DNA of 64,000 bases, from positions 1 to 64,000 of the forward strand of contig JAQWNC010000030.1 of NCBI GenBank assembly GCA_029246505.1, given 5' to 3'. A program made the translations under genes and the position numbers. Source of the stretch: Arenicellaceae bacterium. GTDB lineage: Bacteria; Pseudomonadota; Gammaproteobacteria; Arenicellales; Arenicellaceae. The notes under the pieces were generated by a model that saw only the letters and a list, made by a program, of their open reading frames with translations, did not search any database and was not told the origin of the DNA. Shown here piece after piece: positions 46,389 to 56,894 of this stretch (position 1 is the stretch's first letter; each line of letters begins with the position of its first letter).

Positions 46389-47591
46389 ATGGCTCTAGAT
46401 GTATCCGCGGACTGGTCAGTTTTGGCACTGGTTGCTTTGGCGGGATTAATGCTCGGTTTGTTTATTGCTTGGGCAGCAGGGCGTCGGCAAGCAGCTCGTA
46501 AAGATTCCGACCTCTCGAGGAACTATTTTCGTGGCCTTAACTATTTACTAAATGAAGAGCCCGATAAAGCTATTGAAGTTTTTATTCAGGCGCTTGAGGT
46601 TGATGAGGACACAGTCGAACTTCATTTTGCATTAGGTAAATTATTTAGACGCAGCGGCGAGCTTGATCGAGCGACCCGGTTACATCAGAACCTTATCGCG
46701 CGCCCGGCCCTCCCCCCAAGCCAACGCCAAACGGCCATATATGAGCTAGCACACGATTATATGAGTGCAGGTTTATATGATCGTGCTGAAGGCCTATTCG
46801 AGGAGTTAACCGGTAATTCTGAATATCGTGAACGGGCTTTATTAGCTTTGGTGCGTGTTTACGAACTTGAAAAGGACTGGTCAGCGGCAATAACTGCGTC
46901 GCGTAGCATGGGTGAATCTGAGCAGGGCAATAATATCCGGATGTTGCACTATTATTGTGAACTTGCTGAATTGGGTTTTGCGCAAGAAGATATGGACGTC
47001 GTTGCCACTGCTCTGGATGCGGCTCAAAAGCTTGACCCTAAATCTCCTCGAGCAATAATGCTTAAAGTTCAAATGCTTTTAAGTATGGGTAAATGTGGAG
47101 AAGCTCTGGATCAGTGGGAGCATCTAGTTTCCAACCAGTCGCAGTATGCTGAGATTATTGATGATGTGTTCTTACAATTGGATAGCATGTCCAAAACTCA
47201 GCAACGGAGGGTGTTGGTGCTTATCAAAAAGATTGTGCTGGATTTGGAAGACTTGCCGATGGCCGAGAAGGCGATTGAATTGTGCGCTGGTCTTGATGGT
47301 CAAGCTGCGGCGGATAGCTTACTTCATGTCTGGTCAAATAACTGTAGTGGGCCTGTGCGGATTTATGCGCTGAAGCGACTGGTAGAGGCTGATGGAGAGA
47401 CCTCAGCAGAGTATGCAGCTTTAGCAAACTTTGCCCTTGGCTCTGAGATCGAATCGACAGATTATCTTTGTAGTGAATGTGGTTTTGAGGCTAAAGCTAT
47501 GCTTTGGCAATGCCCAAATTGTAATCAGTGGGGTAGTTTGATGCGGCAATTTGGGAACGATATACCTGCCGTTAAAGGATCCCAGGGTTGA
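46389..47591 (+). CDS. lapB: Lipopolysaccharide assembly protein B (LapB/YciM)
   Basis: The 400-residue protein has an N-terminal membrane anchor (LALVALAGLMLGLFIAWAAG), about nine TPR units beginning at NYFRGLNYLLNEEPDKAIEV, and a C-terminal rubredoxin-like zinc module with CSECGF and CPNCNQWG. LapB bridges FtsH to the LPS enzyme LpxC; the client protease is encoded at 56895. The cysteine pairs and DRATRLHQNLIARPAL segment are typical. It follows lapA directly. Confidence 0.96.
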   Translation: MALDVSADWSVLALVALAGLMLGLFIAWAAGRRQAARKDSDLSRNYFRGLNYLLNEEPDKAIEVFIQALEVDEDTVELHFALGKLFRRSGELDRATRLHQNLIARPALPPSQRQTAIYELAHDYMSAGLYDRAEGLFEELTGNSEYRERALLALVRVYELEKDWSAAITASRSMGESEQGNNIRMLHYYCELAELGFAQEDMDVVATALDAAQKLDPKSPRAIMLKVQMLLSMGKCGEALDQWEHLVSNQSQYAEIIDDVFLQLDSMSKTQQRRVLVLIKKIVLDLEDLPMAEKAIELCAGLDGQAAADSLLHVWSNNCSGPVRIYALKRLVEADGETSAEYAALANFALGSEIESTDYLCSECGFEAKAMLWQCPNCNQWGSLMRQFGNDIPAVKGSQG

Positions 47592-47634
47592 TGAGTAAGC
47601 GGATGTATATACAAGATTCGCGTGCCTTGCATTT

Positions 47635-48665
47635 GTGATTAATAAGGGCAGCCGTACAACTATATTTATTGGTTTTCCAGCGAAGGAAGAAGTTTTGGTT
47701 CGGTCTTTTCTAAATTTGGCGCGAAGTGACTTACCGGTTGATGTGATTCCAATGGATGGTGGTGAACAAGCAAATTTGGTGGTGGTAGATAGTTCAGTGA
47801 ACGATCCACCTAAATTGGTGCTGGAGGCTCGTATTATAGCGGTTGTCGATCAAGCACCCACTTGGAGAGCCGACGTTCATGTCGCTCGATAGGGTGCTAG
47901 GTAATCCGCCGGAAGATTCGAGTATTTCTTTACTAGCGATAGAATTGGACGTGGAGCGTATTGAAAGCGTTTACGGAGAACCCGACACAAGCGGGAAATT
48001 TCAAGTTTCTGACGACATAGAAAAATTTCTTGAGCGAGGTGTTCAGATAGGCTGGCACGATGTATCCGAACTAACCGGTATGTATTTGGAATTATCTCAT
48101 CGTTACTCGAGATCGGGAGTCTGCTGCATGATACTCGCGAAGATACTAAGCTAGCCGATAGGGGTGTACAAATAAAACTAGAAGGGCTTGGAAATGAGCT
48201 CGAATTTTGGGTGGGCCACACCATGGTGGTGCTCGACTATGAGCTTATATTTTATACTCACCCTGAAGAGCAGCTTGTTTATTCGGCTTTGCCAGAGCGT
48301 GAATAGCTAGAGTTGCTGAGCAAATCGGTTTTGCAAAAGTACATTGGGTAACCGAGCTCAGACCAGATACAACATATGACCGCTTATCCTTTAGAGCCTT
48401 TATTATGGTGGTCATCACTGCGAGGTCAGAGGGGTATTTAGATGACGGAATTGAACGCGAACAAAAATTTGAATTACGTGTATGTCCGCCACTCGACCTA
48501 ATTCGGTTTGATAATTCTCTGATTCGCATGTCTACAATGCTTGCGAGAGAGGGCCATTCGGTCACGAGTTTGGTTGAACATACACATTTTCGCGGCAGGA
48601 AAATGATTGCTTTTATGAATGCTTGCCAGCAATTAGGTTTGTTACATCGGATATCTTCGGGCTGA
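47635..48665 (+). pseudogene. Gene broken by several frameshifts, parent function unknown
   Basis: Consecutive pieces in different frames form one former protein of about 340 residues. The pieces are: TTIFIGFPAKEEVLVRSFLN (47635-47892); a second piece LLAIELDVERIESVYGEP; then in another frame LEGLGNELEFWVGHTMVVLD with LIFYTHPEEQLVYSAL. A fourth piece reads YPLEPLLWWSSLRGQRG, and another shift leads to RFDNSLIRMSTMLAREGHSV and HFRGRKMIAFMNACQQLGLL. The last portion resembles the C-terminal repeat-like domain of uncharacterised proteins in gammaproteobacteria and Xanthomonadales, where a helix-turn-helix-like end follows a WPNFTR-type motif. I cannot name the family. The flanking lapB and dapB are intact. 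Confidence 0.7.
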
Positions 48666-48779
48666 TTACAAAAGTAAAAGTTGTTGCTTAAGTAGCGATA
48701 CTTTTTATTGGTTTAAAACTGTATTTCTAAAGCGCTTAAATATAGAGTCTACTTATATCGAATCTATGTTGAGCTACTG

Positions 48780-49580
48780 ATGTTGAAATTAGCGATTGCC
48801 GGCGCAGCCGGTCGAATGGGACTAACACTGTTGCAAGCAGCTGATACTGATCCAAAATTTTCTGTGGTATCTGCGCTACTACGAGAGGGGCACACTGATC
48901 TGGGTGATCTAGTTAAAGTGTTGACAGAATCCGTTTGCTATAGCAGTGTAATTGCCGATGACGTGCAATGTTTGATCGACTTTACGACGCCTACATATAC
49001 TCTGTTACTACTTGAGAACTGTGTGGCTTCCAGGATTCCATGTGTTATTGGCACAACCGGGTTTGAAGCCGCGCAGCTGAAAGAGGTAAGTAAAGCTGCT
49101 TCCAAAATTCCAGTTCTGCTGGCACCCAATACCAGTCTTGGTGTTAATTTAGTTTTAAGTTTGCTTAGCACTGCGGCAACGGCGATTGGTGATGTGGCGG
49201 ATATTGAAATTATAGAAGCTCATCATCGCGGCAAACTTGACGCACCATCGGGTACAGCGCTTCGAATGGGAGAGGTGATTGCTGACGCCGTCGGTCATTC
49301 TTTGTCTGACGTCGCTATTTACGGTAGAGAGGGGCTCTCAGATAGCGTGCGACCAAAAAATCAAATAGGTTTTTCTACCATTAGAGCGGGTAATACAATC
49401 GGAGACCATTCGGTACTGTTCGCTTTAGGCGATGAGACGATTGAGATTTCTCATAGAGCGAATAGTCGAGAGTTGTTTGCTAGGGGTGCTTTACGTGCGG
49501 CCGAGTGGCTTGTAATCCAGCCGTCTGGTCTCTACGATATGAACGATGTTCTCGGTTTAGATAGGGCTAGGTCGAAGTAG
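48780..49580 (+). CDS. dapB: 4-Hydroxy-tetrahydrodipicolinate reductase
   Basis: The 266-residue enzyme has the dinucleotide loop LAIAGAAGRMGLTLLQAADT, the family signature EAHHRGKLDAPSGTALRMGE with the catalytic lysine/histidine region, and FSTIRAGNTIGDHSVLFAL. It reduces the dipicolinate intermediate of lysine and diaminopimelate synthesis. The dapB-carA-carB order is common in gammaproteobacteria. A promoter and hairpin lie between it and carA. Confidence 0.97.
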   Translation: MLKLAIAGAAGRMGLTLLQAADTDPKFSVVSALLREGHTDLGDLVKVLTESVCYSSVIADDVQCLIDFTTPTYTLLLLENCVASRIPCVIGTTGFEAAQLKEVSKAASKIPVLLAPNTSLGVNLVLSLLSTAATAIGDVADIEIIEAHHRGKLDAPSGTALRMGEVIADAVGHSLSDVAIYGREGLSDSVRPKNQIGFSTIRAGNTIGDHSVLFALGDETIEISHRANSRELFARGALRAAEWLVIQPSGLYDMNDVLGLDRARSK

Positions 49581-49620
49581 TTTTTTTATAGCGAAGATTG
49601 GAAAAAATATCGAAATTAGA

Positions 49621-49649
49621 TTGAACAAGTAAACCCAGTTACATAGAAT
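49621..49649 (+). promoter_or_regulatory. Candidate sigma-70 promoter for carA
   Basis: TTGAAC, a 17-base spacer and TAGAAT fit the sigma-70 consensus (4 and 5 of 6 matches) just after dapB. Predicted initiation near 49656 gives an 81-base leader for carA, which contains the hairpin-terminator below. Start site is inferred, not shown. Confidence 0.5.
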
Positions 49650-49681
49650 ACTGGCGACACGAGCCAGCGCTCGAAAATAAT

Positions 49682-49712
49682 GGGAGAAACTTAACGGTTT
49701 CTCCCTTTTTTT
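49682..49712 (+). terminator. Intrinsic terminator in the carA leader (possible attenuator)
   Basis: GGGAGAAAC and GTTTCTCCC form a nine-base perfect stem with a six-base loop and a run of seven T. It ends 24 bases before the carA start, too close for a promoter in between, so carA transcripts must read through it. A small hairpin CTGGC/GCCAG (49651-49667) precedes it. A four-codon frame (ATG GGA GAA ACT TAA, 49680-49694) lies on its left arm. It may instead simply end dapB. Confidence 0.75.
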
Positions 49713-49736
49713 GAATAAAAACCGAGAAATATCAAC

Positions 49737-50906
49737 GTGATAGTCCCTGCGATCCTTGCTTTAGAAGATGGCACCATATTTCGTGGTACGTCTATTGGTA
49801 TTGATGGGCAGTCAGTCGGTGAAGTCGTTTTTAATACGTCAATGACTGGTTACCAAGAAATCCTCACAGATCCATCCTACGCGCGTCAACTGGTCACTCT
49901 TACTTATCCTCATATCGGCAATACTGGCACTACGATTGAAGATAAAGAATCCGATACCGTGTTTTCTAGTGGTTTAATAATTCGACGGCTACCTAAACGT
50001 CCAAGCAGTTGGCGAACAAGCGTAAGCTTGAGTGAGTACTTACAACATAAACAGGTAGTTGGGATTGCTGATATTGATACAAGAAAACTAACTCGCTTGT
50101 TGCGAGAAAAAGGCGCTCAAGGCGGTTGTGTTATGGTTGGGGAGGCAATTGATGAAGCTGCCGCAATTATATATGCTAAGGAGTTTTCAGGGTTGCAGGG
50201 GATGGATTTAGCCAAGCACGTCACTACAGCTGAGATATATAAGTGGGACCCAGATCAGGGTGGTGAGTGGACTCTGAGAGACGGTTATGTCGATGCACCG
50301 GACTCAAAATATCATGTTGTTGCTTATGATTTTGGCGTTAAACGAAATATTCTGAGAATGCTTGTCTGTCGAGGTTGCGATGTAACGGTGGTCCCAGCTC
50401 AGACCTCAGCCAAAGACGTTATAAACTTGAAGCCCGATGGAGTTTTTCTTTCCAATGGTCCCGGGGACCCGGAGCCGTGCGACTACGCAATCAAAGCAAT
50501 ACAGGAAATTATTTCGCAAGGAATACCGATTTACGGCATTTGCCTTGGGCACCAACTATTATCTCTAGCATCTGGTGCCAGCACTATGAAAATGAAGTTT
50601 GGACATCATGGCGCTAATCACCCAGTACAAGAATTAGTCTCTGGAAAAGTAATGATCACGAGCCAGAATCATGGGTTTGCTGTCGATGAGGAAAGCATGC
50701 CGAAAAATCTAGAGATCACACATCGTTCCTTGTTCGACGGTACGGTTCAGGGTGTCGCACGATCTGACGTACCTGCGTTTTCGTTTCAAGGGCACCCGGA
50801 AGCTAGCCCGGGGCCTCATGATGTGGCTGGTCTATTTGATAAATTTATTGATCTTATGCAAAACAGCAAAGAACAGCTTACGACTTCTTCCGGCGGTTAC
50901 GGCTAG
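49737..50906 (+). CDS. carA: Carbamoyl-phosphate synthase small subunit
   Basis: The 389-residue glutaminase subunit has the N-terminal domain [20 protein letters not shown] and [20 protein letters not shown], then the class I amidotransferase domain with C269 in [14 protein letters not shown] and the histidine in [12 protein letters not shown]. It hydrolyses glutamine and passes ammonia to CarB for arginine and pyrimidine synthesis. The start is GTG. carB begins directly after its TAG. Confidence 0.97.
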   Translation: MIVPAILALEDGTIFRGTSIGIDGQSVGEVVFNTSMTGYQEILTDPSYARQLVTLTYPHIGNTGTTIEDKESDTVFSSGLIIRRLPKRPSSWRTSVSLSEYLQHKQVVGIADIDTRKLTRLLREKGAQGGCVMVGEAIDEAAAIIYAKEFSGLQGMDLAKHVTTAEIYKWDPDQGGEWTLRDGYVDAPDSKYHVVAYDFGVKRNILRMLVCRGCDVTVVPAQTSAKDVINLKPDGVFLSNGPGDPEPCDYAIKAIQEIISQGIPIYGICLGHQLLSLASGASTMKMKFGHHGANHPVQELVSGKVMITSQNHGFAVDEESMPKNLEITHRSLFDGTVQGVARSDVPAFSFQGHPEASPGPHDVAGLFDKFIDLMQNSKEQLTTSSGGYG

Positions 50907-53900
50907 ATGCCTAAACGTAGGGATTTGGAAAGTGTAATGATCATCGGTGCTGGGCCGATTATTATTGGTCAGGCATGTGAGTTTGATTATTCAGGTGTGC
51001 AGGCTTGTAAGGCTCTTAAAGCCGAGGGTTACCGGGTCGTACTGGTTAATTCTAATCCAGCGACAATTATGACGGACCCAGGGTTTGCTGATGTAACCTA
51101 TATTGAGCCATTACGGTGGGAAGTCGTTGCGAAAATTATTGAGAAGGAACGTCCATCGGCTTTGCTACCTACGATGGGTGGTCAGACAGCACTGAATTGC
51201 GCACTTGACCTGGTACGCGAAGGCGTACTCGAAAAGTTTGATGTAGAGTTGATTGGTGCTAATCGTGACGCGATTGATAAGGCTGAAGACCGCGAGCGCT
51301 TTAAGAAAGCGATGCAATCGATTGGGTTAGAGACCGTGAATGGTGCGATCGCACATAGCATGGAAGAAGCTTTTCAGGTTGAGGCGATGGTTGGTTATCC
51401 AGCGATAATTCGGCCATCCTTTACGATGGGTGGTACCGGTGGTGGTATCGCGTATAACGAAGAGGAATTCATTGCAATTTGTGCCCGTGGCTTGGATGCT
51501 TCACCAACAGATGAACTGCTTATCGAAGAGTGCATATTCGGATGGAAAGAGTTCGAAATGGAAGTGGTCCGCGATTGTAAGGATAATTGCATCATTGTTT
51601 GTGCAATCGAGAATCTGGATGGTATGGGTATACATACCGGAGATTCGATCACGGTAGCTCCAGCACAAACCTTAACCGATAAAGAATATCAAATAATGCG
51701 CAACGCCAGCATTGCGGTGCTACGTGAAATTGGTGTTGATACTGGGGGCTCGAACGTACAATTTGCGGTGAACCCGAAGGACGGTCGGATGGTCATTATT
51801 GAGATGAATCCACGTGTTTCTAGATCGTCTGCGTTGGCTTCTAAGGCCACCGGATTTCCTATCGCAAAAATTGCTGCCAAACTGGCGGTTGGTTATACCT
51901 TGGATGAGTTGAAGAACGATATTACTGGAGGCGCAACCCCGGCTTCATTCGAACCAAGCATAGACTATGTAGTTACTAAAATTCCACGGTTTGATTTTGA
52001 GAAGTTTCGTCAGGCTGACGATACGTTAACAACTCAAATGAAGTCTGTTGGGGAAGTCATGGCAGTTGGTCGTGATCTATCAGAATCATTGCAAAAAGCG
52101 ATGCGTAGTCTCGAGATTGGAAGTTACGGATTTGAGCCACAGGTGGATATTTCGGAGGCTGAGGCGCTTGATACAATTCGCCAGCAGTTGCGTGTACCAA
52201 AGGCTAACCGGCTTTGGTATATCGGTGATGCTTTTCGTGCGGGTATTGAGTTTGATGAAATTCAGGAACTCAGTGGTATTGATCCCTGGTTTCTGGCTGA
52301 AATTGAAGACATTATTCTCACTGAGCAATCATTGTCAGGTCAGAAACTAGCTGATCTAAGCGGACTTGAATTGCGGAAGTTGAAGGCGGCCGGTTTTGCC
52401 GACGTGCGTTTAGCCGATTTATTTGAAACCTCTGAGCAGACAGTGCGTGATCAACGCACCAAGCTTGGCGTGCACCCCATATATAAGCGAGTTGATTCCT
52501 GTGCTGCGGAGTTTGCTACAGCAACCGCGTATATGTATTCATCTTACGATGAAGAGTGCGAGGCCCATCCTACCGATAACAACAAGATTATGGTACTTGG
52601 CGGCGGGCCAAATCGAATTGGGCAAGGTATCGAGTTTGATTATTGTTGCGTGCATGCGGCAATGTCTTTACGCGAAGATGGTTTTGAGACAATCATGGTT
52701 AATTGTAATCCCGAGACAGTATCAACGGATTACGATACGTCTGATAGGTTATATTTCGAACCCTTGACCTTAGAAGATGTATTAGAGATTGCTCGCGTGG
52801 AAAATCCTGGTGGCGTTATCGTTCAATATGGAGGGCAAACGCCGCTTAAACTTGCCCGGCCATTAAAAATCGCAGGCGTAAATATTATTGGTACTTCTCC
52901 GGAAGCGATACACGATGCTGAAGATCGGGAAGAGTTTCAAAGCTTGCTTGAGGCGCTTGGGTTGCGTCAACCGCCTAATCGTACCGCCACCAGTGAAGAA
53001 CAGGCCCTAAGCCTTGCTGAAGAAATCGGTTATCCGTTGGTCGTTAGACCATCGTATGTGTTGGGTGGACGTGCCATGGAAATAGTTCACGGAGCAGATG
53101 ATTTACGCAATTACATGCGTATTGCTATTAACGTATCTAATGAATCCCCAGTGTTACTGGATCGATTTTTGAATGACGCGATTGAAGTAGATGTAGACGC
53201 AATTTGCGATGGAAAGGACGTTTTAATCGGCGGGGTGATGGAGCATATTGAAGAAGCCGGGGTTCACTCGGGTGATTCGGCATGTTCTTTGCCTCCGTTT
53301 TCGTTAGATAAAGGCATTCAAAATGAGTTGCGCGAGCAAACCAAAAAAATGGCGCATGCTTTGAATGTTATTGGCCTTATGAATGTTCAGTTTGCAGTAA
53401 AGGGTAGTGATATATATGTGCTTGAAGTTAATCCCCGTGCCTCAAGAACAGCGCCATTTGTATCCAAGGCAACATCGATACCACTTGCCACCGTAGCTGC
53501 CCGTGTTATGGCGGGGAAAAGTCTGGTAGATCAAGGGTATACACATGAAATTGTCCCACATTACTACGCCGTAAAAGAAGCTGTATTTCCATTTATCAAG
53601 TTTCCTGGAGTTGATACAGTTTTAGGCCCGGAAATGAAAAGTACCGGCGAAGTGATGGGGGTAGGTGAAACTTTTGGAGAGGCTTTTGATAAGGCACAGC
53701 AAGGTGCTGGAATGAATATTCCAACGGGTGGGGAAATTTTTCTAAGTGTTCGCAAGCATGATCGAGTTGCAATTCTTGCAATTGGGAAGTATTTTGCAGA
53801 TGCGGGGTTTCGTGTATTTGCAACTAAAGGTACTGCGAGAACATTGGATGAGCGCGGTGTTAAGGTAGAGGTAATAAATAAAGTGAAAGAAGGTCGTCCA

Positions 53901-54125
53901 CATATTGTCGATCGAATCAAGAACGGTAGGGTTAGCCTCATCGTTAATACTACCGAAGGTAAACAAAGCCTTAAGGATTCTTATACTATTCGGCGAGAGG
54001 CCCTTATGCATAAAGTTACTTATTACACTACAGTTGCCGGTGCTAGTGCGGCATGTGAAGCTCACAAGGTCATGGGGCAATTCACTATAAATCGATTGCA
54101 AGACTTGCATGCGGAGTTGGTCTAA
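50907..54125 (+). CDS. carB: Carbamoyl-phosphate synthase large subunit
   Basis: The 1072-residue protein has two homologous ATP-grasp halves ([20 protein letters not shown] near 170 and [19 protein letters not shown] near 710), a central oligomerisation region, and a C-terminal regulatory Rossmann domain ([20 protein letters not shown]) that binds UMP and ornithine in relatives. It makes carbamoyl phosphate from bicarbonate, ammonia and two ATP. The ATG follows the carA stop with no gap, and its TAA overlaps the greA ATG. Confidence 0.98.
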   Translation: MPKRRDLESVMIIGAGPIIIGQACEFDYSGVQACKALKAEGYRVVLVNSNPATIMTDPGFADVTYIEPLRWEVVAKIIEKERPSALLPTMGGQTALNCALDLVREGVLEKFDVELIGANRDAIDKAEDRERFKKAMQSIGLETVNGAIAHSMEEAFQVEAMVGYPAIIRPSFTMGGTGGGIAYNEEEFIAICARGLDASPTDELLIEECIFGWKEFEMEVVRDCKDNCIIVCAIENLDGMGIHTGDSITVAPAQTLTDKEYQIMRNASIAVLREIGVDTGGSNVQFAVNPKDGRMVIIEMNPRVSRSSALASKATGFPIAKIAAKLAVGYTLDELKNDITGGATPASFEPSIDYVVTKIPRFDFEKFRQADDTLTTQMKSVGEVMAVGRDLSESLQKAMRSLEIGSYGFEPQVDISEAEALDTIRQQLRVPKANRLWYIGDAFRAGIEFDEIQELSGIDPWFLAEIEDIILTEQSLSGQKLADLSGLELRKLKAAGFADVRLADLFETSEQTVRDQRTKLGVHPIYKRVDSCAAEFATATAYMYSSYDEECEAHPTDNNKIMVLGGGPNRIGQGIEFDYCCVHAAMSLREDGFETIMVNCNPETVSTDYDTSDRLYFEPLTLEDVLEIARVENPGGVIVQYGGQTPLKLARPLKIAGVNIIGTSPEAIHDAEDREEFQSLLEALGLRQPPNRTATSEEQALSLAEEIGYPLVVRPSYVLGGRAMEIVHGADDLRNYMRIAINVSNESPVLLDRFLNDAIEVDVDAICDGKDVLIGGVMEHIEEAGVHSGDSACSLPPFSLDKGIQNELREQTKKMAHALNVIGLMNVQFAVKGSDIYVLEVNPRASRTAPFVSKATSIPLATVAARVMAGKSLVDQGYTHEIVPHYYAVKEAVFPFIKFPGVDTVLGPEMKSTGEVMGVGETFGEAFDKAQQGAGMNIPTGGEIFLSVRKHDRVAILAIGKYFADAGFRVFATKGTARTLDERGVKVEVINKVKEGRPHIVDRIKNGRVSLIVNTTEGKQSLKDSYTIRREALMHKVTYYTTVAGASAACEAHKVMGQFTINRLQDLHAELV

Positions 54126-54601
54126 TGGATAGAGTTTTGATAACTGTTTCCGGTGCTGAAAGATTACACGCTGAGTTAAAAAACTTAAAAAGCGTGCGGC
54201 GTCCTAAGGTGATTGCAGCGATTGCAGAGGCCCGGTCGCATGGTGATTTATCTGAAAATGCGGAATATGACGCTGCCAAAGAGCAGCAGGCATTCATTGA
54301 AGGCCGCATCGCTGAATTAAACAGCCAGTTGTCTATTGCTGAGGTGATTGACCCGACCAAACTTAGTGCCAACGGCAAAGTAGTTTTTGGTGCTTACGTT
54401 AAATTGTTTGACGAACAAAAAGAAAAGGAAGTGACCTATCAGTTGGTAGGAAACTTGGAGGCCGATTTGGCCAAAGGCCAGATATCTTTAAGCTCGCCAA
54501 TGGGCAAGGCACTGATCGCGAAACAAGAAGGCGATGAAGTGGTGGTTAAAGCGCCGGCGGGTGATCAAGTATACGAAGTGCTGTCGGTCCGTTATCAGTA
54601 G
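54125..54601 (+). CDS. greA: Transcription elongation factor GreA
   Basis: The 158-residue factor has an N-terminal coiled coil with the acidic tip that enters the polymerase channel (SVRRPKVIAAIAEARSHGDL, SENAEYDAAKEQQAFIEGRI) and the C-terminal FKBP-like domain (ISLSSPMGKALIAKQEGDEV). It stimulates cleavage of backtracked RNA. The translational overlap with carB (TAATG) makes it part of the car operon, a usual arrangement. Confidence 0.97.
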   Translation: MDRVLITVSGAERLHAELKNLKSVRRPKVIAAIAEARSHGDLSENAEYDAAKEQQAFIEGRIAELNSQLSIAEVIDPTKLSANGKVVFGAYVKLFDEQKEKEVTYQLVGNLEADLAKGQISLSSPMGKALIAKQEGDEVVVKAPAGDQVYEVLSVRYQ

Positions 54602-54683
54602 CCAGAACCCAACACGTCAGCGTGTAGTGCTGGAGTTATTTTTCATTAGGTTTCTGTAGTGTTAAACATATCAAATAGTTCAC

Positions 54684-55118
54684 GTGCACCGCTTTAGTAG
54701 TCTTTTACTATGCCTCTGGTTGGGTGCTTTTTTGGCGGTTGGCGCGCTTTTTGCTCCAGCGATTTTTGACGCTGCCGAAACAAGTTCACAGGCGGGGCTA
54801 ATTGCGGGCACAGTGTTCGAGCGGTTAAATATCGCAGGAATTTATTTCGCCATTACTGTTTTATGTATGCAGCGGCCTATTGCTGGTCTCGTGGGTACTT
54901 TACTAGGTTTGATTGTATTGTTGATTGTAGTTAGTCAGTATGTAGTAACGCCTAAAATTGAATTACTCAGAGAATTATCGGGTAGGATGTTAAGTAGCGG
55001 AACTGTTGAGTATCAGGCATTTTGGAAATGGCATGGAATATCTAACCTATTATTTTTTACTGAGGCGATTATTGTAGCGGCAGTTTTATGTTTGAAATTC
55101 AAGGAAAACCAAAGCTAA
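54684..55118 (+). CDS. DUF4149 family membrane protein
   Basis: The 144-residue protein has four predicted membrane helices, e.g. SLLLCLWLGAFLAVGALFAP and LVGTLLGLIVLLIVVSQYVV. The FAPAIFD motif and the final WHGISNLLFFTEAIIVAAVL segment match the DUF4149 pattern found beside greA in gammaproteobacteria. Function is not known. The start is GTG without a strong Shine-Dalgarno. It overlaps the GtrA-type gene by 31 bases in another frame. Confidence 0.75.
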   Translation: MHRFSSLLLCLWLGAFLAVGALFAPAIFDAAETSSQAGLIAGTVFERLNIAGIYFAITVLCMQRPIAGLVGTLLGLIVLLIVVSQYVVTPKIELLRELSGRMLSSGTVEYQAFWKWHGISNLLFFTEAIIVAAVLCLKFKENQS

Positions 55119-55504
55119 ATGCCTTTATTCGGCGATTTACCCGCTACTTTATGGTGGGCGGTCTGTCGGCAATTATTGACTGGACGTTATTTGCGCTATT
55201 TTATTATATCGGTGGGGTTCATTATCGGGTTGCTGCTCTATGTTCTTTTTCACTTGCGTTTGTATTTAATTTTTTTACTGGTCGAAAGTTCGCCTACGCA
55301 CCCACTAGCCGGGGAGCGAAGTGGGAAATGGCGCTGGTATTGCTGGTGAGTCTAATTGGTTTGGGGGTTAACGATCAGATATTAAAGCTGAGTGTAGAGA
55401 CTTTTGGTCTGGACGAAATGATTGGTAAAGTAATAGCTACAGCGGTCACCTTTGTTTGGAATTTTTCTGCGCGACAGTTCTGGGTTTATCGTGAGGTTAC
55501 ATAG
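55088..55504 (+). CDS. GtrA-family membrane protein
   Basis: The 138-residue protein has four membrane helices with the family features FTRYFMVGGLSAIIDWTLFA, FSLAFVFNFFTGRKFAY and AVTFVWNFSARQFWVYR. GtrA-like proteins are thought to flip undecaprenyl-linked sugars or take part in surface polysaccharide modification; the substrate here is unknown. It overlaps the DUF4149 gene by 31 bases, unusual for two membrane-protein genes, and converges on yhbY. Confidence 0.86.
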   Translation: MFEIQGKPKLNAFIRRFTRYFMVGGLSAIIDWTLFALFYYIGGVHYRVAALCSFSLAFVFNFFTGRKFAYAPTSRGAKWEMALVLLVSLIGLGVNDQILKLSVETFGLDEMIGKVIATAVTFVWNFSARQFWVYREVT

Positions 55505-55619
55505 AGCGAAGAAGGCAAACCTTAGCTAAATATTTAGTTTGTAATGGCAAGGTGACTAGAAGTTTTTGGTGAAAAAACGGATTAACGTAGAAACGGGTAG
55601 AGCTAAGAAGCCTATAAAT

Positions 55620-55910
55620 TTACACTAATTCAATTTCACTTTTTTCAGCTTTACGATAAAGAACACCGACCCTTCCAATTAGTTGTACTGATTCGGACAG
55701 TGTTTCGGCGCAAGCTTTAGCGAGCATAGCAGTTCGTTCTTGTTTGTCTCCGGCAGGTAATTTTATTTTGATTAGCTCATGATGCTCCAAAGCGATTTCA
55801 ATTTCGCTGAGAACAGCTTCAGAAAGCCCCTGAGAACCAATCGAAACGACGGGCTTTTTATCATGAGCCATACCGCGAAGAGTGCGCTTTTGTTTTCCAG
55901 TAAGTTGCAT
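55620..55910 (-). CDS. yhbY: YhbY ribosome assembly RNA-binding protein
   Basis: The 96-residue CRM-domain protein has KQKRTLRGMAHDKKPVVSIG, the GSQGLSEAVLSEIEIALEHHE helix and ELIKIKLPAG followed by LIGRVGVLYRK. It associates with pre-50S particles. It is transcribed away from rlmE, with which it is usually linked in gammaproteobacteria. Confidence 0.94.
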   Translation of the reverse strand: MQLTGKQKRTLRGMAHDKKPVVSIGSQGLSEAVLSEIEIALEHHELIKIKLPAGDKQERTAMLAKACAETLSESVQLIGRVGVLYRKAEKSEIELV

Positions 55911-56055
55911 TTTAGGGTTCGAGGTATCACATTTTTGCTAGTCAATTAGTTGGTAATTTTACAGTAATATGCGGCTGAGATACGGAGAAATTGAGGTTCT
56001 GATTAGTTAGCCTTCCTAATACTTACTCAATGATCAATAGCGAGAAAAAGTTTTA

Positions 56056-56694
56056 ATGGCAAAAAAGAAAAAGTCGTGGATTAATCAACATTTGAATGAT
56101 GGGTGGGTGCGTGAGGCTAATAAACAGGGCTACCGATCCAGAGCAGCATTTAAATTAGAACAGTTGGACAAGCAAGATAGATTGCTCAAACCGGGACAAA
56201 CTGTGGTTGACCTTGGTGCAACGCCAGGGGGGTGGTCTCAGTATGCCGCTCGTAAACTTGGTGAAAAAGGTAACATTATTGCTATCGATATTGTGTCAAT
56301 GGTAGATATTGCTGGGGTGAGTTTTCTGCACGGCGACTTTAACGATGTTAAAGTTCAAAAATCTTTTGCTGCTCTCCTAAATGGAGAAAAAGCCGATATT
56401 GTAATTTCGGATATGGCCCCCAATATAAGTGGAGTGAAAGATAAGGATGAAGCGGGTTTTTCCGATTTATTCTTTTCTATTTTACAATTTGTAGATAGTA
56501 ATTTGCGCTCGGGTGGGAATTTAGTTGTTAAGGGTTTTGAGGGAGTTTCTGCAGGTGAGCTACGTAAAAAATGCAAACGATTATTTCAAACGGTGAGTAT
56601 CAGAAAACCAGAAGCATCCAGAGATAAAAGTAGAGAGCGTTATTTGGTTGCAAAAGGGTATTTTGGGCCGAATTCGTTTAGAAAGACTAATTAA
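56056..56694 (+). CDS. rlmE: 23S rRNA 2'-O-ribose methyltransferase RlmE (FtsJ/RrmJ)
   Basis: The 212-residue SAM enzyme has the first catalytic lysine in YRSRAAFKLEQLDKQ, the SAM site VVDLGATPGGWSQYAARKLG, the catalytic aspartate in DIVISDMAPNISG, the second lysine in NLVVKGFEGV, and the glutamate and tail SIRKPEASRDKSRERYLVAK. It methylates U2552 of 23S rRNA. ftsH follows 200 bases on, as in E. coli. Confidence 0.97.
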   Translation: MAKKKKSWINQHLNDGWVREANKQGYRSRAAFKLEQLDKQDRLLKPGQTVVDLGATPGGWSQYAARKLGEKGNIIAIDIVSMVDIAGVSFLHGDFNDVKVQKSFAALLNGEKADIVISDMAPNISGVKDKDEAGFSDLFFSILQFVDSNLRSGGNLVVKGFEGVSAGELRKKCKRLFQTVSIRKPEASRDKSRERYLVAKGYFGPNSFRKTN

Positions 56695-56894
56695 GCTTTG
56701 TTTAGAGGTCTCGGCAATGGCTTCTTGCTTAGACTATAATTATTAGTATTTGAATTTGTTAAAGTTTATATTGAATGGCTATTTTAAGTGGCTGCGAGGG
56801 CTTAGTTGCCCCACAGTAAGATATTTTGGATGATAAGCTTGTGTTTGGCTTAAAGAGTTACTACACAGTTGCACAATAATGTGGGTATAGAGAA

